Assembly: GCA_041660225.1 (NCBI GenBank)
Contig: JBAZWV010000001.1
Location: 62,001 to 126,000 of the forward strand
DNA: 64,000 nt
Origin: JBAZWV01 sp041660225
Lineage (GTDB): Bacteria > Patescibacteriota > Patescibacteriia > 2-12-FULL-60-25
Reading direction: 5' to 3'
Shown: piece after piece, positions 9,465 to 18,738 of the stretch
Layout of the letters: every line of letters begins with the position of its first letter
How positions within the stretch are numbered: position 1 is the stretch's first letter
The notes under the pieces: generated by a model
The model's database searches: none
Told to the model about the DNA's origin: nothing
What the model saw: the letters and a program-made list of their open reading frames with translations, nothing else
Program-made: the position numbers and the translations under genes

Positions 9465-10424
9465 TTAAACGACCGCGAGATGTTTCGCGAAGGCGGTTTC
9501 GAGGTCATCCATCGTTGAAACGCGGACGAGATCTTCTTTGATTCCTTTGAGGCCCGGAACGTTTTTAAAATACCAGGGAAGATGTTTGCGGAGTTTCACG
9601 AGACCGTACGGACCATGATGTTCGATTTGGAGACGCGCGTGTTCGCGAACGACCGCGACGCGTTCCTGCATCGTTGGCAATTCAGGATCAATGCCTTCAC
9701 GAAGACCGCGAACCATCCGTTCAAAGACCCACGGATTGCCAAGCGCGCCGCGTCCGATCAAGACACCGTCTGCGTTGCTGAGACGAAGTGCTTCGCGAGC
9801 TTCTTCGAGATTTGTAATGTCGCCGTTTACGAGAACCGGAAGCGTCGTATTGGCACGTGCTTCACCGATGCGGGCCCAATTGGATTTACCGCTGTAGCCC
9901 TGCTCTTTCGTGCGGCCGTGAATTGAGATAAGATCGGCGCCCGCTGCTTCAAGAACCTTCACGAACTCAAGAACGTCCGTATCTTTGCTCCAACCTAGAC
10001 GCGTTTTTACGCTGAGTGGTACAGTGATCGCTGCCTTCATCGCTTTGATGATGGCCGTCGCACGCTCGGGGTCTTTGATCAAAAAAGCGCCGTTAAAGTT
10101 GGAAACAAGATTGTAGACGGGACAGCCCATGTTGATATCGATCGCATCGGGCTTGTATCGCTCTTCGATGATCCGCGCAGCCTCGGCCATGGCAGCCGGA
10201 TCGGAACCGAAGATCTGCTGGACGAGAGGACGTTCGCGCTCATCGAACTCGCACATCCGAAGTGTCTTGGGATTCATGCGAACGACAGCTTCGGACGAGA
10301 CCATCTCGCGGAACATCAGCGGTGCACCGTGCGCCTTGCACACGAGGCAAAAGGGAAGATCGCTCATGTCTGCCATGGGCGCGAGCGCGACGATCGGTCG
10401 CGGTTGATCTGACCAGCGGAACAT
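9465..10424 (-). CDS. dus: tRNA-dihydrouridine synthase
   Basis: 319 residues from the ATG at 10424 (MFRWSDQ); a longer version would need a TTG start. FMN enzyme that reduces uridines in tRNA. Diagnostic parts: LAPMADMSDLPF at the N-terminus, DINMGCPVYNLV with the catalytic Cys, KTRLGW, SIHGRTKEQGYSG and GVLIGRGALGNPWVF. The exact paralogue (DusA/B/C) cannot be settled by eye; the motif set is DusB-like. Divergent from uvrB with a gap of about 20 bases, so their promoters must overlap. Confidence 0.92.
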   Translation of the reverse strand: MFRWSDQPRPIVALAPMADMSDLPFCLVCKAHGAPLMFREMVSSEAVVRMNPKTLRMCEFDERERPLVQQIFGSDPAAMAEAARIIEERYKPDAIDINMGCPVYNLVSNFNGAFLIKDPERATAIIKAMKAAITVPLSVKTRLGWSKDTDVLEFVKVLEAAGADLISIHGRTKEQGYSGKSNWARIGEARANTTLPVLVNGDITNLEEAREALRLSNADGVLIGRGALGNPWVFERMVRGLREGIDPELPTMQERVAVVREHARLQIEHHGPYGLVKLRKHLPWYFKNVPGLKGIKEDLVRVSTMDDLETAFAKHLAVV

Positions 10425-10444
10425 GGCCGGAGGGTAGCACAATC

Positions 10445-12526
10445 ATGCCAGAATTCAAGCTCCACAGCCCCTATCAGCCATCGGGTGACCAGCCGGACGC
10501 GATTGCGGCCTTGGTTAAGGGCGTCAAAGGTGGCGCGATGTGCCAGACACTCCTTGGAGCCACGGCGACCGGTAAGACGTTCACAATTGCGAATGTCATT
10601 CAAGAAGTAAAAAAACCGACGTTGGTCCTCGCGCACAACAAGACGCTGGCCGCGCAGCTTTGCAATGAGTTCCGCGAATTTTTTCCCAACAATGCCGTTG
10701 AATACTTTGTTTCATACTACGACTACTATCAGCCGGAGGCGTACATCGCGAAGAGCGATACGTACATCGAAAAAGAGGCGATGATCAACGAGGAAATTGA
10801 TCGTCTTCGTCACAGCGCGACGCAAGCGTTGCTTACGCGCAAAGACGTGATCATCTGTTCTTCCGTTTCATGCATCTACGGTCTTGGTGCGCCGGAAGCG
10901 TACGAGAAGACGGTCATTCATATTACAAAAGGAGGTGACGTGACGCGCGAGGATTTGGTGCGCCGTCTGATCGAGATGCAATTCACGCGTACGAACGCAG
11001 AAATTTTACGTGGAACCTTCCGCGTCCAAGGACCGGTTCTTGAGATCATGCCGGTGAACGAAGAGTTTATTTATCGTATCGAGGCACCACGAGGTGTCAT
11101 TGAAGCGATCTTGAAAACGGATCCAGTGACACGAAAGATTCTTCGAGAGCAGGAAGATTTGTGGATCTTCCCGGCGAAGCACTTTATTACGATGGGGCCG
11201 GAACGTGAACGCGCGATCAAGTCCATTCGAGAAGAATTGAAAGAGCGTCTTGTCTGGCTCGAAAAGAATGGAAAGCTTCTTGAAGCCGAACGATTGGATC
11301 GTCGCACGAAATTCGATCTTGAAATGATCGAGAACCTTGGCTATTGCAACGGCATTGAAAACTATTCACGCCATCTTTCCGGAAGACCGGAAGGCGCGCC
11401 GCCGGACACATTGCTCGCATACTTCCCCAAAGACTTCTTGCTCGTCGTCGACGAATCACACGTCACGATTCCGCAAATCGGCGGAATGAGCGAAGGAGAC
11501 AAGTCGCGCAAGAATACACTCGTCGAATATGGGTTCCGTTTACCGAGCGCGAAGGATAATCGACCGTTGACGTTTCATGAATTCGAAGAGCGCGTGCAAC
11601 AAGCAATCTTTGTTTCTGCAACACCAGGGGATTATGAAGCGAAACATTCCTCGATCATTGCCGAACAAATTATTCGTCCGACGGGTCTTGTTGATCCGGA
11701 AGTTATCATTCATCCGATTACGCCAAAGAAAGGGGGAGTGGGACAGATTGATGATGTACTGGCGCGTATTGCAGAGGTCGTGAAGCGAAAGGATCGCGTT
11801 CTGGTCACGACGCTGACAAAAAAGATGGCGGAAGATTTGAATGAGTTTTTGCTCGAACGCAAAATCAAGTCGAGATATCTTCACAGTGATATTGATACGA
11901 TCGAACGTCTTGAGATCCTTTCCGAATTCCGTCGAGGAACATATGACGTTATCGTTGGCGTGAACTTGCTTCGTGAAGGCTTGGACTTGCCCGAAGTTGC
12001 ACTTGTCGCGATCCTCGATGCGGACAAGGAAGGATTCTTGCGATCTGAAACGTCACTGATTCAAACGATTGGTCGCGCGGCTCGTAACGTTCGGGGACAA
12101 GTTGTGCTCTATGCGGATCGGATGACGGGTTCGATGACTCGTGCCATTGCTGAGACAGATCGTCGTCGCGCCAAACAAACCGCATACAACCAGCTCCACG
12201 GCATCACGCCGCAAACAATTATCAAAGCCATCAAGGATTTGCGTGGTGAGCTTGGGCTGACCGGAAAGACAAAGGATATTAAAGCTATTTTGAAATTAGA
12301 GCTCACAGCAGAAACGCATGATCTGAAAACGGTATTGAAACAAAAAGATGTCGAGATGAAAGAAGCTGCACGAAATCTCGAATTCGAGTTAGCTGCGATT
12401 CTACGCGATGAAATGTCCGTGCTCCTGAAAGAAATCAAGAAACGCGAAAAGAAAGGTTCGGCACTGCCGGAAGAATCTGAAAAGAAACTCCAGAAGAAAC
12501 AGCCGCGACACGGACGCACGAGATAA
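10445..12526 (+). CDS. uvrB: Excinuclease ABC subunit B
   Basis: 693 residues starting MPEFKLHSPYQPSGDQPDAI, the canonical N-terminus; an upstream in-frame extension lies antisense to dus and is discarded. Helicase-like damage verification subunit of nucleotide excision repair. Motif I reads GATATGKT, a slightly altered P-loop that keeps the GxxxxGKT spacing. The beta-hairpin is in YFVSYYDYYQPEAYI, and helicase motif VI is in QTIGRAARNVRG. The C-terminus ends with a UVR-like, UvrC-contacting segment (AARNLEFELAAILRDEMSVL). Confidence 0.97.
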   Translation: MPEFKLHSPYQPSGDQPDAIAALVKGVKGGAMCQTLLGATATGKTFTIANVIQEVKKPTLVLAHNKTLAAQLCNEFREFFPNNAVEYFVSYYDYYQPEAYIAKSDTYIEKEAMINEEIDRLRHSATQALLTRKDVIICSSVSCIYGLGAPEAYEKTVIHITKGGDVTREDLVRRLIEMQFTRTNAEILRGTFRVQGPVLEIMPVNEEFIYRIEAPRGVIEAILKTDPVTRKILREQEDLWIFPAKHFITMGPERERAIKSIREELKERLVWLEKNGKLLEAERLDRRTKFDLEMIENLGYCNGIENYSRHLSGRPEGAPPDTLLAYFPKDFLLVVDESHVTIPQIGGMSEGDKSRKNTLVEYGFRLPSAKDNRPLTFHEFEERVQQAIFVSATPGDYEAKHSSIIAEQIIRPTGLVDPEVIIHPITPKKGGVGQIDDVLARIAEVVKRKDRVLVTTLTKKMAEDLNEFLLERKIKSRYLHSDIDTIERLEILSEFRRGTYDVIVGVNLLREGLDLPEVALVAILDADKEGFLRSETSLIQTIGRAARNVRGQVVLYADRMTGSMTRAIAETDRRRAKQTAYNQLHGITPQTIIKAIKDLRGELGLTGKTKDIKAILKLELTAETHDLKTVLKQKDVEMKEAARNLEFELAAILRDEMSVLLKEIKKREKKGSALPEESEKKLQKKQPRHGRTR

Positions 12527-12540
12527 GGTATTCTATCATT

Positions 12541-12996
12541 ATGAAATCTCGCTCTCCTGTTTTCTCGATTATCCTTACGCTGCTCACGACGCTCATCCTC
12601 GTGATGCTCGTCTACATCGTCTTTCGATTTACGCAGACGAATAAACTACCGGCACCGACGGTGCAGCCGGGTGGAATGACGACACAACCCGTTGATCCGG
12701 GACGCGCATTCATCAAAATCGTAACCGGGTCGGGCGTTGCGGATATCGGCGGGGAGTATTCGATCGTGCTGGATTCAAACGAATGGGCGAAATGCACGGT
12801 GGATTTGTATGAACCGGGTGAAGTATTGTTTCAACAAACGAAAGATCAGGCTCGTGCGAATCCGCTCGCTCCAGGACGATTCAATTGGACATGGAAAGTC
12901 CCCATGGACGCTCAGGGTGGTGCGTGGCTCGCACGGGTTCTGTGCGGTAGCGCGGAGAATCTTGCAACGTTGGACCAGAGTATAGAGGTGCGATAA
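12541..12996 (+). CDS. Membrane-anchored protein of unknown function
   Basis: 151 residues. One N-terminal membrane helix (about 8-30) with a basic N-terminus, a short Pro/Thr-rich linker, then a soluble domain of about 100 residues with strand-like alternation and a W-T-W-K-V motif; two Cys are present (CTVDLY and VLCGSA) and could form a disulfide. It looks like a small Ig-like extracytoplasmic domain, but I do not recognise a family. A TATTCT (12530-12535) just before the start could be its -10. Confidence 0.65.
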   Translation: MKSRSPVFSIILTLLTTLILVMLVYIVFRFTQTNKLPAPTVQPGGMTTQPVDPGRAFIKIVTGSGVADIGGEYSIVLDSNEWAKCTVDLYEPGEVLFQQTKDQARANPLAPGRFNWTWKVPMDAQGGAWLARVLCGSAENLATLDQSIEVR

Positions 12997-13005
12997 GGTG
13001 GCGGC

Positions 13006-14697
13006 ATGGATGCCGTCGAGGAGATCAAAACACGGCTGGACGTCGCGGACGTCGTACAGGAATATTTGCCGTTGAAGCCCGCGGGGAGCGGGAGTTTTAG
13101 GGGTTTGTGTCCGTTTCATCATGAGAAGACTCCCAGTTTTTATGTAAACCGGCCACGTCAGAGCTGGCATTGCTTTGGATGCAATGAGGGTGGCGACATC
13201 ATCTCGTTTGTCATGCGAATGGAGGGAATGGAGTTTCGCGAAGCATTGGAGCTCTTGGCGACGAAAGCGGGCGTTGAGTTGCCGACGTTTGATGTCAAAA
13301 AACAATCGGATAAAAAACGATTGTATGAAGTGAACATGATGGCGGCGAAATATTTTCGCGCCATGTTGCTCGAATCTCCCAACGCGGAACATGCGCGGAC
13401 CTACGCGGCATCGCGAGGCATTGATGATCTCACCGGCGACTTGTGGCTGATTGGATATGCGCCGGATGGATGGTCGAATCTTACCGAGGCGTTGACAAAG
13501 AAGGGAGCGACGGAAGATGAATTGATTCGCGCGGGACTTATTGGCAAGCGCGAACAGGGGAGCGGCACGTATGATCGATTTCGGAATCGATTGATGTTTA
13601 CGATTGCGGATGTCCACGGAAATATCGTCGGGTTTACGGGACGCCTGTTGTCTGACGAACAAAAGGAGGCAAAGTATGTGAACACGCCGGAAACGCAGAT
13701 CTATAAAAAGAGTTCTGTTTTGTACGGTCTCGATAAGGCGAAGGGTGATATCAAGCGAGAAGACCTTGCGGTGATCGCGGAAGGAAACATGGATGTCGTA
13801 ACGTCGCATCGCGTTGGCGTTGCAAACGTCGTAGCATCTTCGGGAACGGCACTGACCGGAGAGCAGTTGAATTTGATAAAACGGTTCACAACGAATCTTG
13901 CAATAGCGTTTGATCAAGACGCGGCGGGGAATGCGGCGACGATTCGCGGATTGGATCTTGCACGACAACTTGATTTCAATATTCATGTCATCACACTGCC
14001 GCCGGAAGCCGGAAAGGATCCGGATGATGTCGCGAAGAAAGACGTGAACTTGTGGCGTGATGCGATTCGAGATGCAAAAGGGATCGTTGATTGGTTGTAT
14101 GTGAATGCATTTCGTGGACGTGACGTGCAAAAACCGGAAGACAAAAAATTGATCGCTCGTGATCTCCTTGTTGAGTTCCGCCGTATTCCAGATCCTGTTG
14201 AACGCGATGGATGGGTGACGCGCCTCGCTCGCGACCTCGCCGTTTCTGAAGATGCCCTTCGCGAGGCCATGAAGGGGATGAAGCCGTCTCCACCGAACAC
14301 GGTTACGACCGATGCAAAGCACGCAGAACCGGTCCAAAAAAAGGCCGTAGAGGCTGAATCGCGCCAAATACAGCTCCAAGATCGGCTGTTGGCTATTATC
14401 CAGCTCAAACCCGAGCTGCGTGCCCTTGCCCAAGAGCGTTTGGCGAGGTATCCTCTGGCCGAACCCGAAAGGGAGGATCTTTCCAACTATCTCGCGATCT
14501 TAGCGGATCGCGAGTTCGAGGATCAGTCGCTCGATACCCTGACAAAGGATCTCGAGAAGACGGCCACAGACCTGCACGAGCTGTTGCTCAAGCAGGAATG
14601 TGAGCGCCTCGAACAGGAGATGCGCGATGCAGAGCGACTTGGCGACACCGCCAGGATCAATGCTCTCGCCGCGCAATTTACTCAGCTGAATTCTTAA
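13006..14697 (+). CDS. dnaG: DNA primase
   Basis: 563 residues. Makes RNA primers at the replication fork. The N-terminal CHC2 zinc finger is complete (CPFHHEKTPSFYV then WHCFGCNEGGD, residues 35-65). The RNA polymerase core motif (RFRNRLMFTI) and the TOPRIM acidic residues (VIAEGNMDVVTSHRVG; AFDQDAAG) are present. The C-terminal helicase-interaction region is short and weakly conserved, as expected. It precedes rpoD, as in the classic macromolecular synthesis operon, but without rpsU. Confidence 0.95.
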   Translation: MDAVEEIKTRLDVADVVQEYLPLKPAGSGSFRGLCPFHHEKTPSFYVNRPRQSWHCFGCNEGGDIISFVMRMEGMEFREALELLATKAGVELPTFDVKKQSDKKRLYEVNMMAAKYFRAMLLESPNAEHARTYAASRGIDDLTGDLWLIGYAPDGWSNLTEALTKKGATEDELIRAGLIGKREQGSGTYDRFRNRLMFTIADVHGNIVGFTGRLLSDEQKEAKYVNTPETQIYKKSSVLYGLDKAKGDIKREDLAVIAEGNMDVVTSHRVGVANVVASSGTALTGEQLNLIKRFTTNLAIAFDQDAAGNAATIRGLDLARQLDFNIHVITLPPEAGKDPDDVAKKDVNLWRDAIRDAKGIVDWLYVNAFRGRDVQKPEDKKLIARDLLVEFRRIPDPVERDGWVTRLARDLAVSEDALREAMKGMKPSPPNTVTTDAKHAEPVQKKAVEAESRQIQLQDRLLAIIQLKPELRALAQERLARYPLAEPEREDLSNYLAILADREFEDQSLDTLTKDLEKTATDLHELLLKQECERLEQEMRDAERLGDTARINALAAQFTQLNS

Positions 14698-14744
14698 CAT
14701 CCGTTTCCGGGGGCTCCGGCTCTCGTTCCTGGGTGTGCGAATCT

Positions 14745-15992
14745 ATGCCGAAAAACACTGCCAAGAACAAGAAGAAGTTTCATAAGCCGCTTCCTCCAAA
14801 GAAGCACTCGGCCGGCAAGAAGCAAACCAAGCCGCAGCCGAAAAAACAGACGCCGGCCCAGCACCAAAAGCTGAAGCCGCGCCAAGCGTACGTCAAATCC
14901 GAACCGCCTTCACCTGAGGCGCTTGATCGGTTGTTCGAAAAAGCTCGCACGCGCAATTTTTTGACGGAGAACGAAATTCTCTACAGCTTTCCCGAAATCG
15001 AGGACTACATTCCGGTCTATGAAAACTTCATTGACCGTCTTGATGGTGCCGGTGTCGGGATCGTCGAAATGAAGGAGGGGATTCTCGGGCGCGAAAAGGA
15101 ACGCCATGAGGTCATGACCGGACTCCACAGCGCGGACGACAAGCGAGGCAAGGTTGATCCGTTCGATCTGACGGCGGACTCGATTCAGATGTATCTCCGC
15201 GAGATCGGTAAAATCCCGCTGCTCACAGCTGAAGAAGAAGTTGCGCTCGCAAAACGAAAAGAGAAGAGCGATAAAGATGCGGAAAAGAAACTGATCGAAG
15301 CGAACCTGCGTCTCGTGGTTTCGATTGCGAAAAAATTTATCGGCAAATCACTGTCGCTCCTCGACTTGATTCAAGAAGGGAACATCGGATTGTTCCGTGC
15401 CGTGAAGAAGTTCGAATATCGTAAGGGATACAAGTTCTCGACATACGCGACCTGGTGGATCCGCCAAGCGATCACGCGTGCGCTTGCCGATCAGAGTCGC
15501 ACGATCCGTATTCCGGTGCACATGGTCGAAACGATCAACAAATTCCAGCAAGTTGAACGTCAGCTCATTCAAGACCTCGGACGCGAACCGTTGCCGGAAG
15601 AAATCGCTGCGGAAATGGGCGAGGACGTCGACAAAGTTCGTCACATCATCAAAATTTCACAGGACACGGTTTCGCTTGAAACCTCCGTTGGTGAAGATGA
15701 TGAAGACTCGACACTCGAAGACTTCATCGAAGACGTCAAACACGTCACACCGGATCGCGCGGCAGGTCTCCAGCTTTTGAAAGATTACGTCGGTGACATC
15801 ATCAAGGATCTTTCACCTCGCGAACAAAAGATTCTCGAAATGCGTTTCGGCCTCCACGACGGCGTGAGCCACACGCTCGAAGAAGTCGGAAAAGAATTCG
15901 ACGTCACGCGTGAACGCATCCGCCAAATCGAAGCCAAAGCCATGGAAAAGATCCAGCAACACCCGATGGTCAAGCGCCTCGTGGACTACTAG
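14745..15992 (+). CDS. rpoD: Primary RNA polymerase sigma factor (sigma-70 type)
   Basis: 415 residues from the ATG at 14745; a GTG four codons upstream (14733) is the alternative. A Lys/Pro-rich basic tail of about 50 residues comes first, then a short region 1.1-like part, region 1.2 (DSIQMYLREIGKIPLL), region 2 (the TYATWWIRQAI segment near residue 240 recognises -10), region 3 and region 4 (helix-turn-helix, SHTLEEVGKEFDVTRERIRQ). The promoter forms seen in this window (TTGACA/TATAAT-like) fit it. Confidence 0.95.
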   Translation: MPKNTAKNKKKFHKPLPPKKHSAGKKQTKPQPKKQTPAQHQKLKPRQAYVKSEPPSPEALDRLFEKARTRNFLTENEILYSFPEIEDYIPVYENFIDRLDGAGVGIVEMKEGILGREKERHEVMTGLHSADDKRGKVDPFDLTADSIQMYLREIGKIPLLTAEEEVALAKRKEKSDKDAEKKLIEANLRLVVSIAKKFIGKSLSLLDLIQEGNIGLFRAVKKFEYRKGYKFSTYATWWIRQAITRALADQSRTIRIPVHMVETINKFQQVERQLIQDLGREPLPEEIAAEMGEDVDKVRHIIKISQDTVSLETSVGEDDEDSTLEDFIEDVKHVTPDRAAGLQLLKDYVGDIIKDLSPREQKILEMRFGLHDGVSHTLEEVGKEFDVTRERIRQIEAKAMEKIQQHPMVKRLVDY

Positions 15993-16041
15993 AATCGGGT
16001 CTTGAATAACCGGGAAGGGGGTGGTACTCTCTTCCCCGCAT

Positions 16042-16116
16042 TCGAGGGTAGCTCAGCGGTAGAGCAGGGGACTGTTAATCCCTTGGTCGTGGGTTCGATC
16101 CCCACCCCTCGAGCCA
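16042..16116 (+). tRNA. tRNA-Asn (GTT), CCA encoded
   Basis: Cloverleaf by eye: acceptor TCGAGGG (16042-16048) pairs with CCCTCGA (16106-16112), discriminator G, then CCA at 16114-16116. D arm 16051-16065, anticodon stem GGGGA/TCCCT around the loop CTGTTAA with anticodon GTT at 16074-16076, and T arm GTGGG-TTCGATC-CCCAC. The genome-encoded CCA is notable but common. Confidence 0.96.
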
Positions 16117-16121
16117 GCAAC

Positions 16122-16150
16122 AATCTCAGCATTTCGCTGGGATTTTTGTT
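16122..16150 (+). terminator. Intrinsic terminator after tRNA-Asn
   Basis: AATCTCAGC (16122-16130) pairs with GCTGGGATT (16136-16144, one G-T pair), followed by a T-rich tail. Confidence 0.8.
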
Positions 16151-16253
16151 TTGTTTGAGGGCTACCCTGATGGGATCAAAACTGATAGTCTGATAGGCAA
16201 ATCGGTGCAAACAGTACTCAATAAACGCTCTAAAAAGTGAATTGTGCTTCCTT

Positions 16254-16934
16254 ATGCCACAACCTCCAAATCTTCTGAATGACGACGGTACTGCCTCCAT
16301 GGCCACCATGCTTTTGATGTCCCATCACGCGTTTCGTCGTGATATCGCGCGCCTCATTCACGCTGTTGCTCAGATCAAGGCCGGTGACGCCTCGCGTGCT
16401 GAAGCTGTGCGAGACGAGTGGGAAAAAAGTTATCGACAAGCACTCCATGGACATCACACGATGGAAGATGCAAACGTCTTCCCCGACATCAAGAGCAAAC
16501 ATCCTGATCTCGCGGCGGCACTCGAAAAACTGAGTGAGCAGCATCATCAGATTGATCCTATTCTCGAAAAAGGCGATGCGGCCTTTGTTGATCTCGCACA
16601 TCCGGAAAACGCTGAAGCTGTATTAATAGAATTAAAAAAACTACTCGACGAGCACCTAGCCTTCGAAGAAGCAGAAATCACCCCCTCCCTGCGCGATGGC
16701 AAGGAATTTCCAGCGCCAGCGGACGACAATGTGGCGGCGATGTATGCCCAGGGTTTTTCCTGGAGTATGCAGGGGATCGCTCCGGAGGTACTTGATAAGG
16801 TACGAAAAATATTGCCCGACATCCTGCTCGCAAAACTCCCTGCCGCTCAAGCCGAATTTGAGGCGCGTTCGAAACGTGTGTGGGGAACGTACGCTGTAGG
16901 GTCGGCAACGACATCGATACCGACAGAATACTAA
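16254..16934 (+). CDS. Hemerythrin-like HHE domain protein
   Basis: 226 residues from the ATG at 16254. An HHE four-helix bundle binds a di-iron centre and senses or handles O2, NO or oxidative stress. Iron-ligand candidates line up: SHHAF near residue 24, HGHHTMEDANVFP (H and E) near residue 68, EQHHQID near residue 99 and DEHLAFEEAEITP near residue 139. A C-terminal part of about 70 residues (GKEFPAPADDNVAAMYAQGF onward) is outside the core. Followed by a run of small stress-type proteins on the same strand. Confidence 0.85.
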   Translation: MPQPPNLLNDDGTASMATMLLMSHHAFRRDIARLIHAVAQIKAGDASRAEAVRDEWEKSYRQALHGHHTMEDANVFPDIKSKHPDLAAALEKLSEQHHQIDPILEKGDAAFVDLAHPENAEAVLIELKKLLDEHLAFEEAEITPSLRDGKEFPAPADDNVAAMYAQGFSWSMQGIAPEVLDKVRKILPDILLAKLPAAQAEFEARSKRVWGTYAVGSATTSIPTEY

Positions 16935-17020
16935 CAGAGTGGCTCCCACAGCATGGAGCAGCTTACGTTACAGAGTATTTTTTGTTATATTTTAAGCTAG
17001 ATTTTAAGGAGATAACACTC

Positions 17021-17428
17021 ATGAATATGAACCCTGTCGTCCACTTCGAGATGCCGTACGAGGATAAGAACCGCATGGCGGACTTTTATTCAAAAGCGTT
17101 TGGTTGGAAGTCGCAGATTCTCGGTCCTGAGATGGGGGAGTATATTGTTGCGCAGACGACTGAAATGGATGGAAACAACATGGTGACGAAGCCCGGAACG
17201 ATCAATGGCGGTTTCTTCAAGAGATCGAAGCCGGATCAAGGCGTCTCCGTCGTCATCAGCGTTGAAGATATCCATGCAGCCATGATCAGCATCGAAGAAT
17301 CCGGCGGAAAGGTCATCGGAGGACAGAACCCTGGCGAACCGGATGATATTCCGGGCATCGGACTCTACATCTCTTTTAGAGACACCGAAGGCAATCTCGT
17401 GGGCGTTCTTCAACCGAAAGGGATGTAA
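17021..17428 (+). CDS. VOC (glyoxalase/bleomycin-resistance) family protein
   Basis: 135 residues. The start is fixed by a good Shine-Dalgarno AAGGAG ending about nine bases before the ATG, one of the few in this window. Two beta-alpha-beta-beta-beta units form one VOC fold: HFEMPYEDKNRMADFYSKAF at the N-terminus, SVVISVEDIHAAMISIEESG in the middle, and YISFRDTEGNLVGVLQP at the end. Metal-ligand positions H9 and E (in EGNLVGV) are plausible. Substrate unknown. A related protein follows after 11 bases. Confidence 0.85.
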   Translation: MNMNPVVHFEMPYEDKNRMADFYSKAFGWKSQILGPEMGEYIVAQTTEMDGNNMVTKPGTINGGFFKRSKPDQGVSVVISVEDIHAAMISIEESGGKVIGGQNPGEPDDIPGIGLYISFRDTEGNLVGVLQPKGM

Positions 17429-17439
17429 TCAAAACACAT

Positions 17440-17922
17440 ATGCAAAAAATCACACCGTTCATCTGGTTTGAAAAGAATAATGCGGAAGAAGCGATGAACT
17501 TCTACGTCTCCGTGTTTAAAAATGCGAAGATCGTTGAGATCTCGCGTTATCCAGAGGGGATGACGGAAGAGCACATGAAGAACATGGGCGGCAAAGTGCT
17601 CACGGGCATCTTCGAGCTCGATGGGCAACAGTTCATGTGTATCGACGGCGGCCCGGGCGTTTTCCAGCTTTCGGGAGCTATCTCGTTTCTTGTGACATGC
17701 GAGGATCAAGCTGAGATCGACCATTATTGGGAAAAACTCTCCGCCGTTCCGGAAGCCGAACAGTGCGGATGGCTGAAGGACAAGTTTGGCGTCACGTGGC
17801 AGATCGTCCCGAAGGGAATGGGAGAAATGCTGAACGGTCCGGATAAAGAAAAGACGAAACGTGCGATGCAGGCCATGTTTCAGATGAAGAAGATCGATAT
17901 CGCAACATTACTAAACGCATAA
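17440..17922 (+). CDS. PhnB-like VOC family protein
   Basis: 160 residues. Starts MQKITPFIWFEKNNAEEAMN, the hallmark of the PhnB-like, 3-demethylubiquinone-methyltransferase-type VOC proteins, and ends with FGVTWQIVPKGMGEML, also typical. No known substrate for most members; despite the family label they are not shown to methylate anything. Sits between the first VOC gene and the DUF1428 gene in an evident operon with gaps of 11-12 bases. Confidence 0.88.
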   Translation: MQKITPFIWFEKNNAEEAMNFYVSVFKNAKIVEISRYPEGMTEEHMKNMGGKVLTGIFELDGQQFMCIDGGPGVFQLSGAISFLVTCEDQAEIDHYWEKLSAVPEAEQCGWLKDKFGVTWQIVPKGMGEMLNGPDKEKTKRAMQAMFQMKKIDIATLLNA

Positions 17923-17934
17923 CGAAAAAACGAT

Positions 17935-18312
17935 ATGTCGAAAAACGTGAAATACGTGGACGGATACGTTCTCGTGGTTCCGAAAAAACATCTAAACGCC
18001 TATCGACAGATGGCGGCAATGGGCTGCAAGGTTTGGAAAAAATATGGTGCGCTGGATTACAAGGAATGCGTTGCGGAAGATGCTCGTCCGAAGGGTGTCG
18101 TCTTTCCGTTCGCGAAAGCCATGAAGGCGAAACCGAGTGAGGTTGTTATCTTTTCCTATATTGGATTCAAATCCCGCGCACATCGCGACACCGTAAACGC
18201 AAAGGTCATGAAAGATCCCCTCATGAACGATCCGAAGTACAAAGACAAGCCCATGCCGTTCGATATGAAGCGTATGTCGTATGGAGGATTTACGGTTATC
18301 GTCAGCAAATAA
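17935..18312 (+). CDS. DUF1428 family protein (YbaA-like)
   Basis: 125 residues. N-terminal YVDGYVLVVPKKHLNAYRQM and central KAKPSEVVIFSYIGFKSRAHRD are typical of DUF1428, a ferredoxin-like alpha/beta family of about 120 residues with no known function. Ends with MSYGGFTVIV, also characteristic. Cotranscribed with the VOC genes. Confidence 0.87.
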   Translation: MSKNVKYVDGYVLVVPKKHLNAYRQMAAMGCKVWKKYGALDYKECVAEDARPKGVVFPFAKAMKAKPSEVVIFSYIGFKSRAHRDTVNAKVMKDPLMNDPKYKDKPMPFDMKRMSYGGFTVIVSK

Positions 18313-18347
18313 GGACCCCTCATTTAAAAATTGACATCATTACAAAC

Positions 18348-18734
18348 ATGAACTTCCGCAATCGCAAACTCTTGATCGCTCTTCGGACGATTCTCGGCCT
18401 ATTCTTCCTCATGAGCGGCGTGACCGGATTTCTGGGAGGATCAGAAATGAACGGCGTTCCAGCTCCCATGGTTCCATACATGAAAGAGCTCTGGGTCATG
18501 GGCCTTTTCCAGATGATCAAAGTGACAGAAATCGTGGCAGGCCTGATGTTGATCGTCGGATTCCTCCCGGCACTTGCCGCCGTCATTCTTGCGCCGCTGT
18601 GCATCGGCATTTTGGTGTTTAATCTGAGAATGGCTCCGGCGTATCTTCCGACGGGCATCTTCGTCACCATTCTCACGGCGTATCTCGGCTACGCGTACTG
18701 GCCGAAATACAAAGCCTTGTTTGAACGGAAGTAA
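18348..18734 (+). CDS. DoxX-like membrane protein
   Basis: 128 residues with four predicted membrane helices (about 8-28, 48-70, 74-95, 99-118). Spacing and the early Gly-rich helix fit the DoxX/DoxX-like family, linked to thiosulfate or redox balance in some species. The C-terminus is basic and cytoplasmic. Follows the DUF1428 gene after 35 bases; probably the same transcript. Function here is unproven. Confidence 0.65.
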   Translation: MNFRNRKLLIALRTILGLFFLMSGVTGFLGGSEMNGVPAPMVPYMKELWVMGLFQMIKVTEIVAGLMLIVGFLPALAAVILAPLCIGILVFNLRMAPAYLPTGIFVTILTAYLGYAYWPKYKALFERK

Positions 18735-18738
18735 TCTC

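Noticed and set aside
12775..14433. 552-residue open frame opposite dnaG
   Set aside because: It is antisense to a well-supported dnaG, with no recognisable motifs; open because of codon bias.
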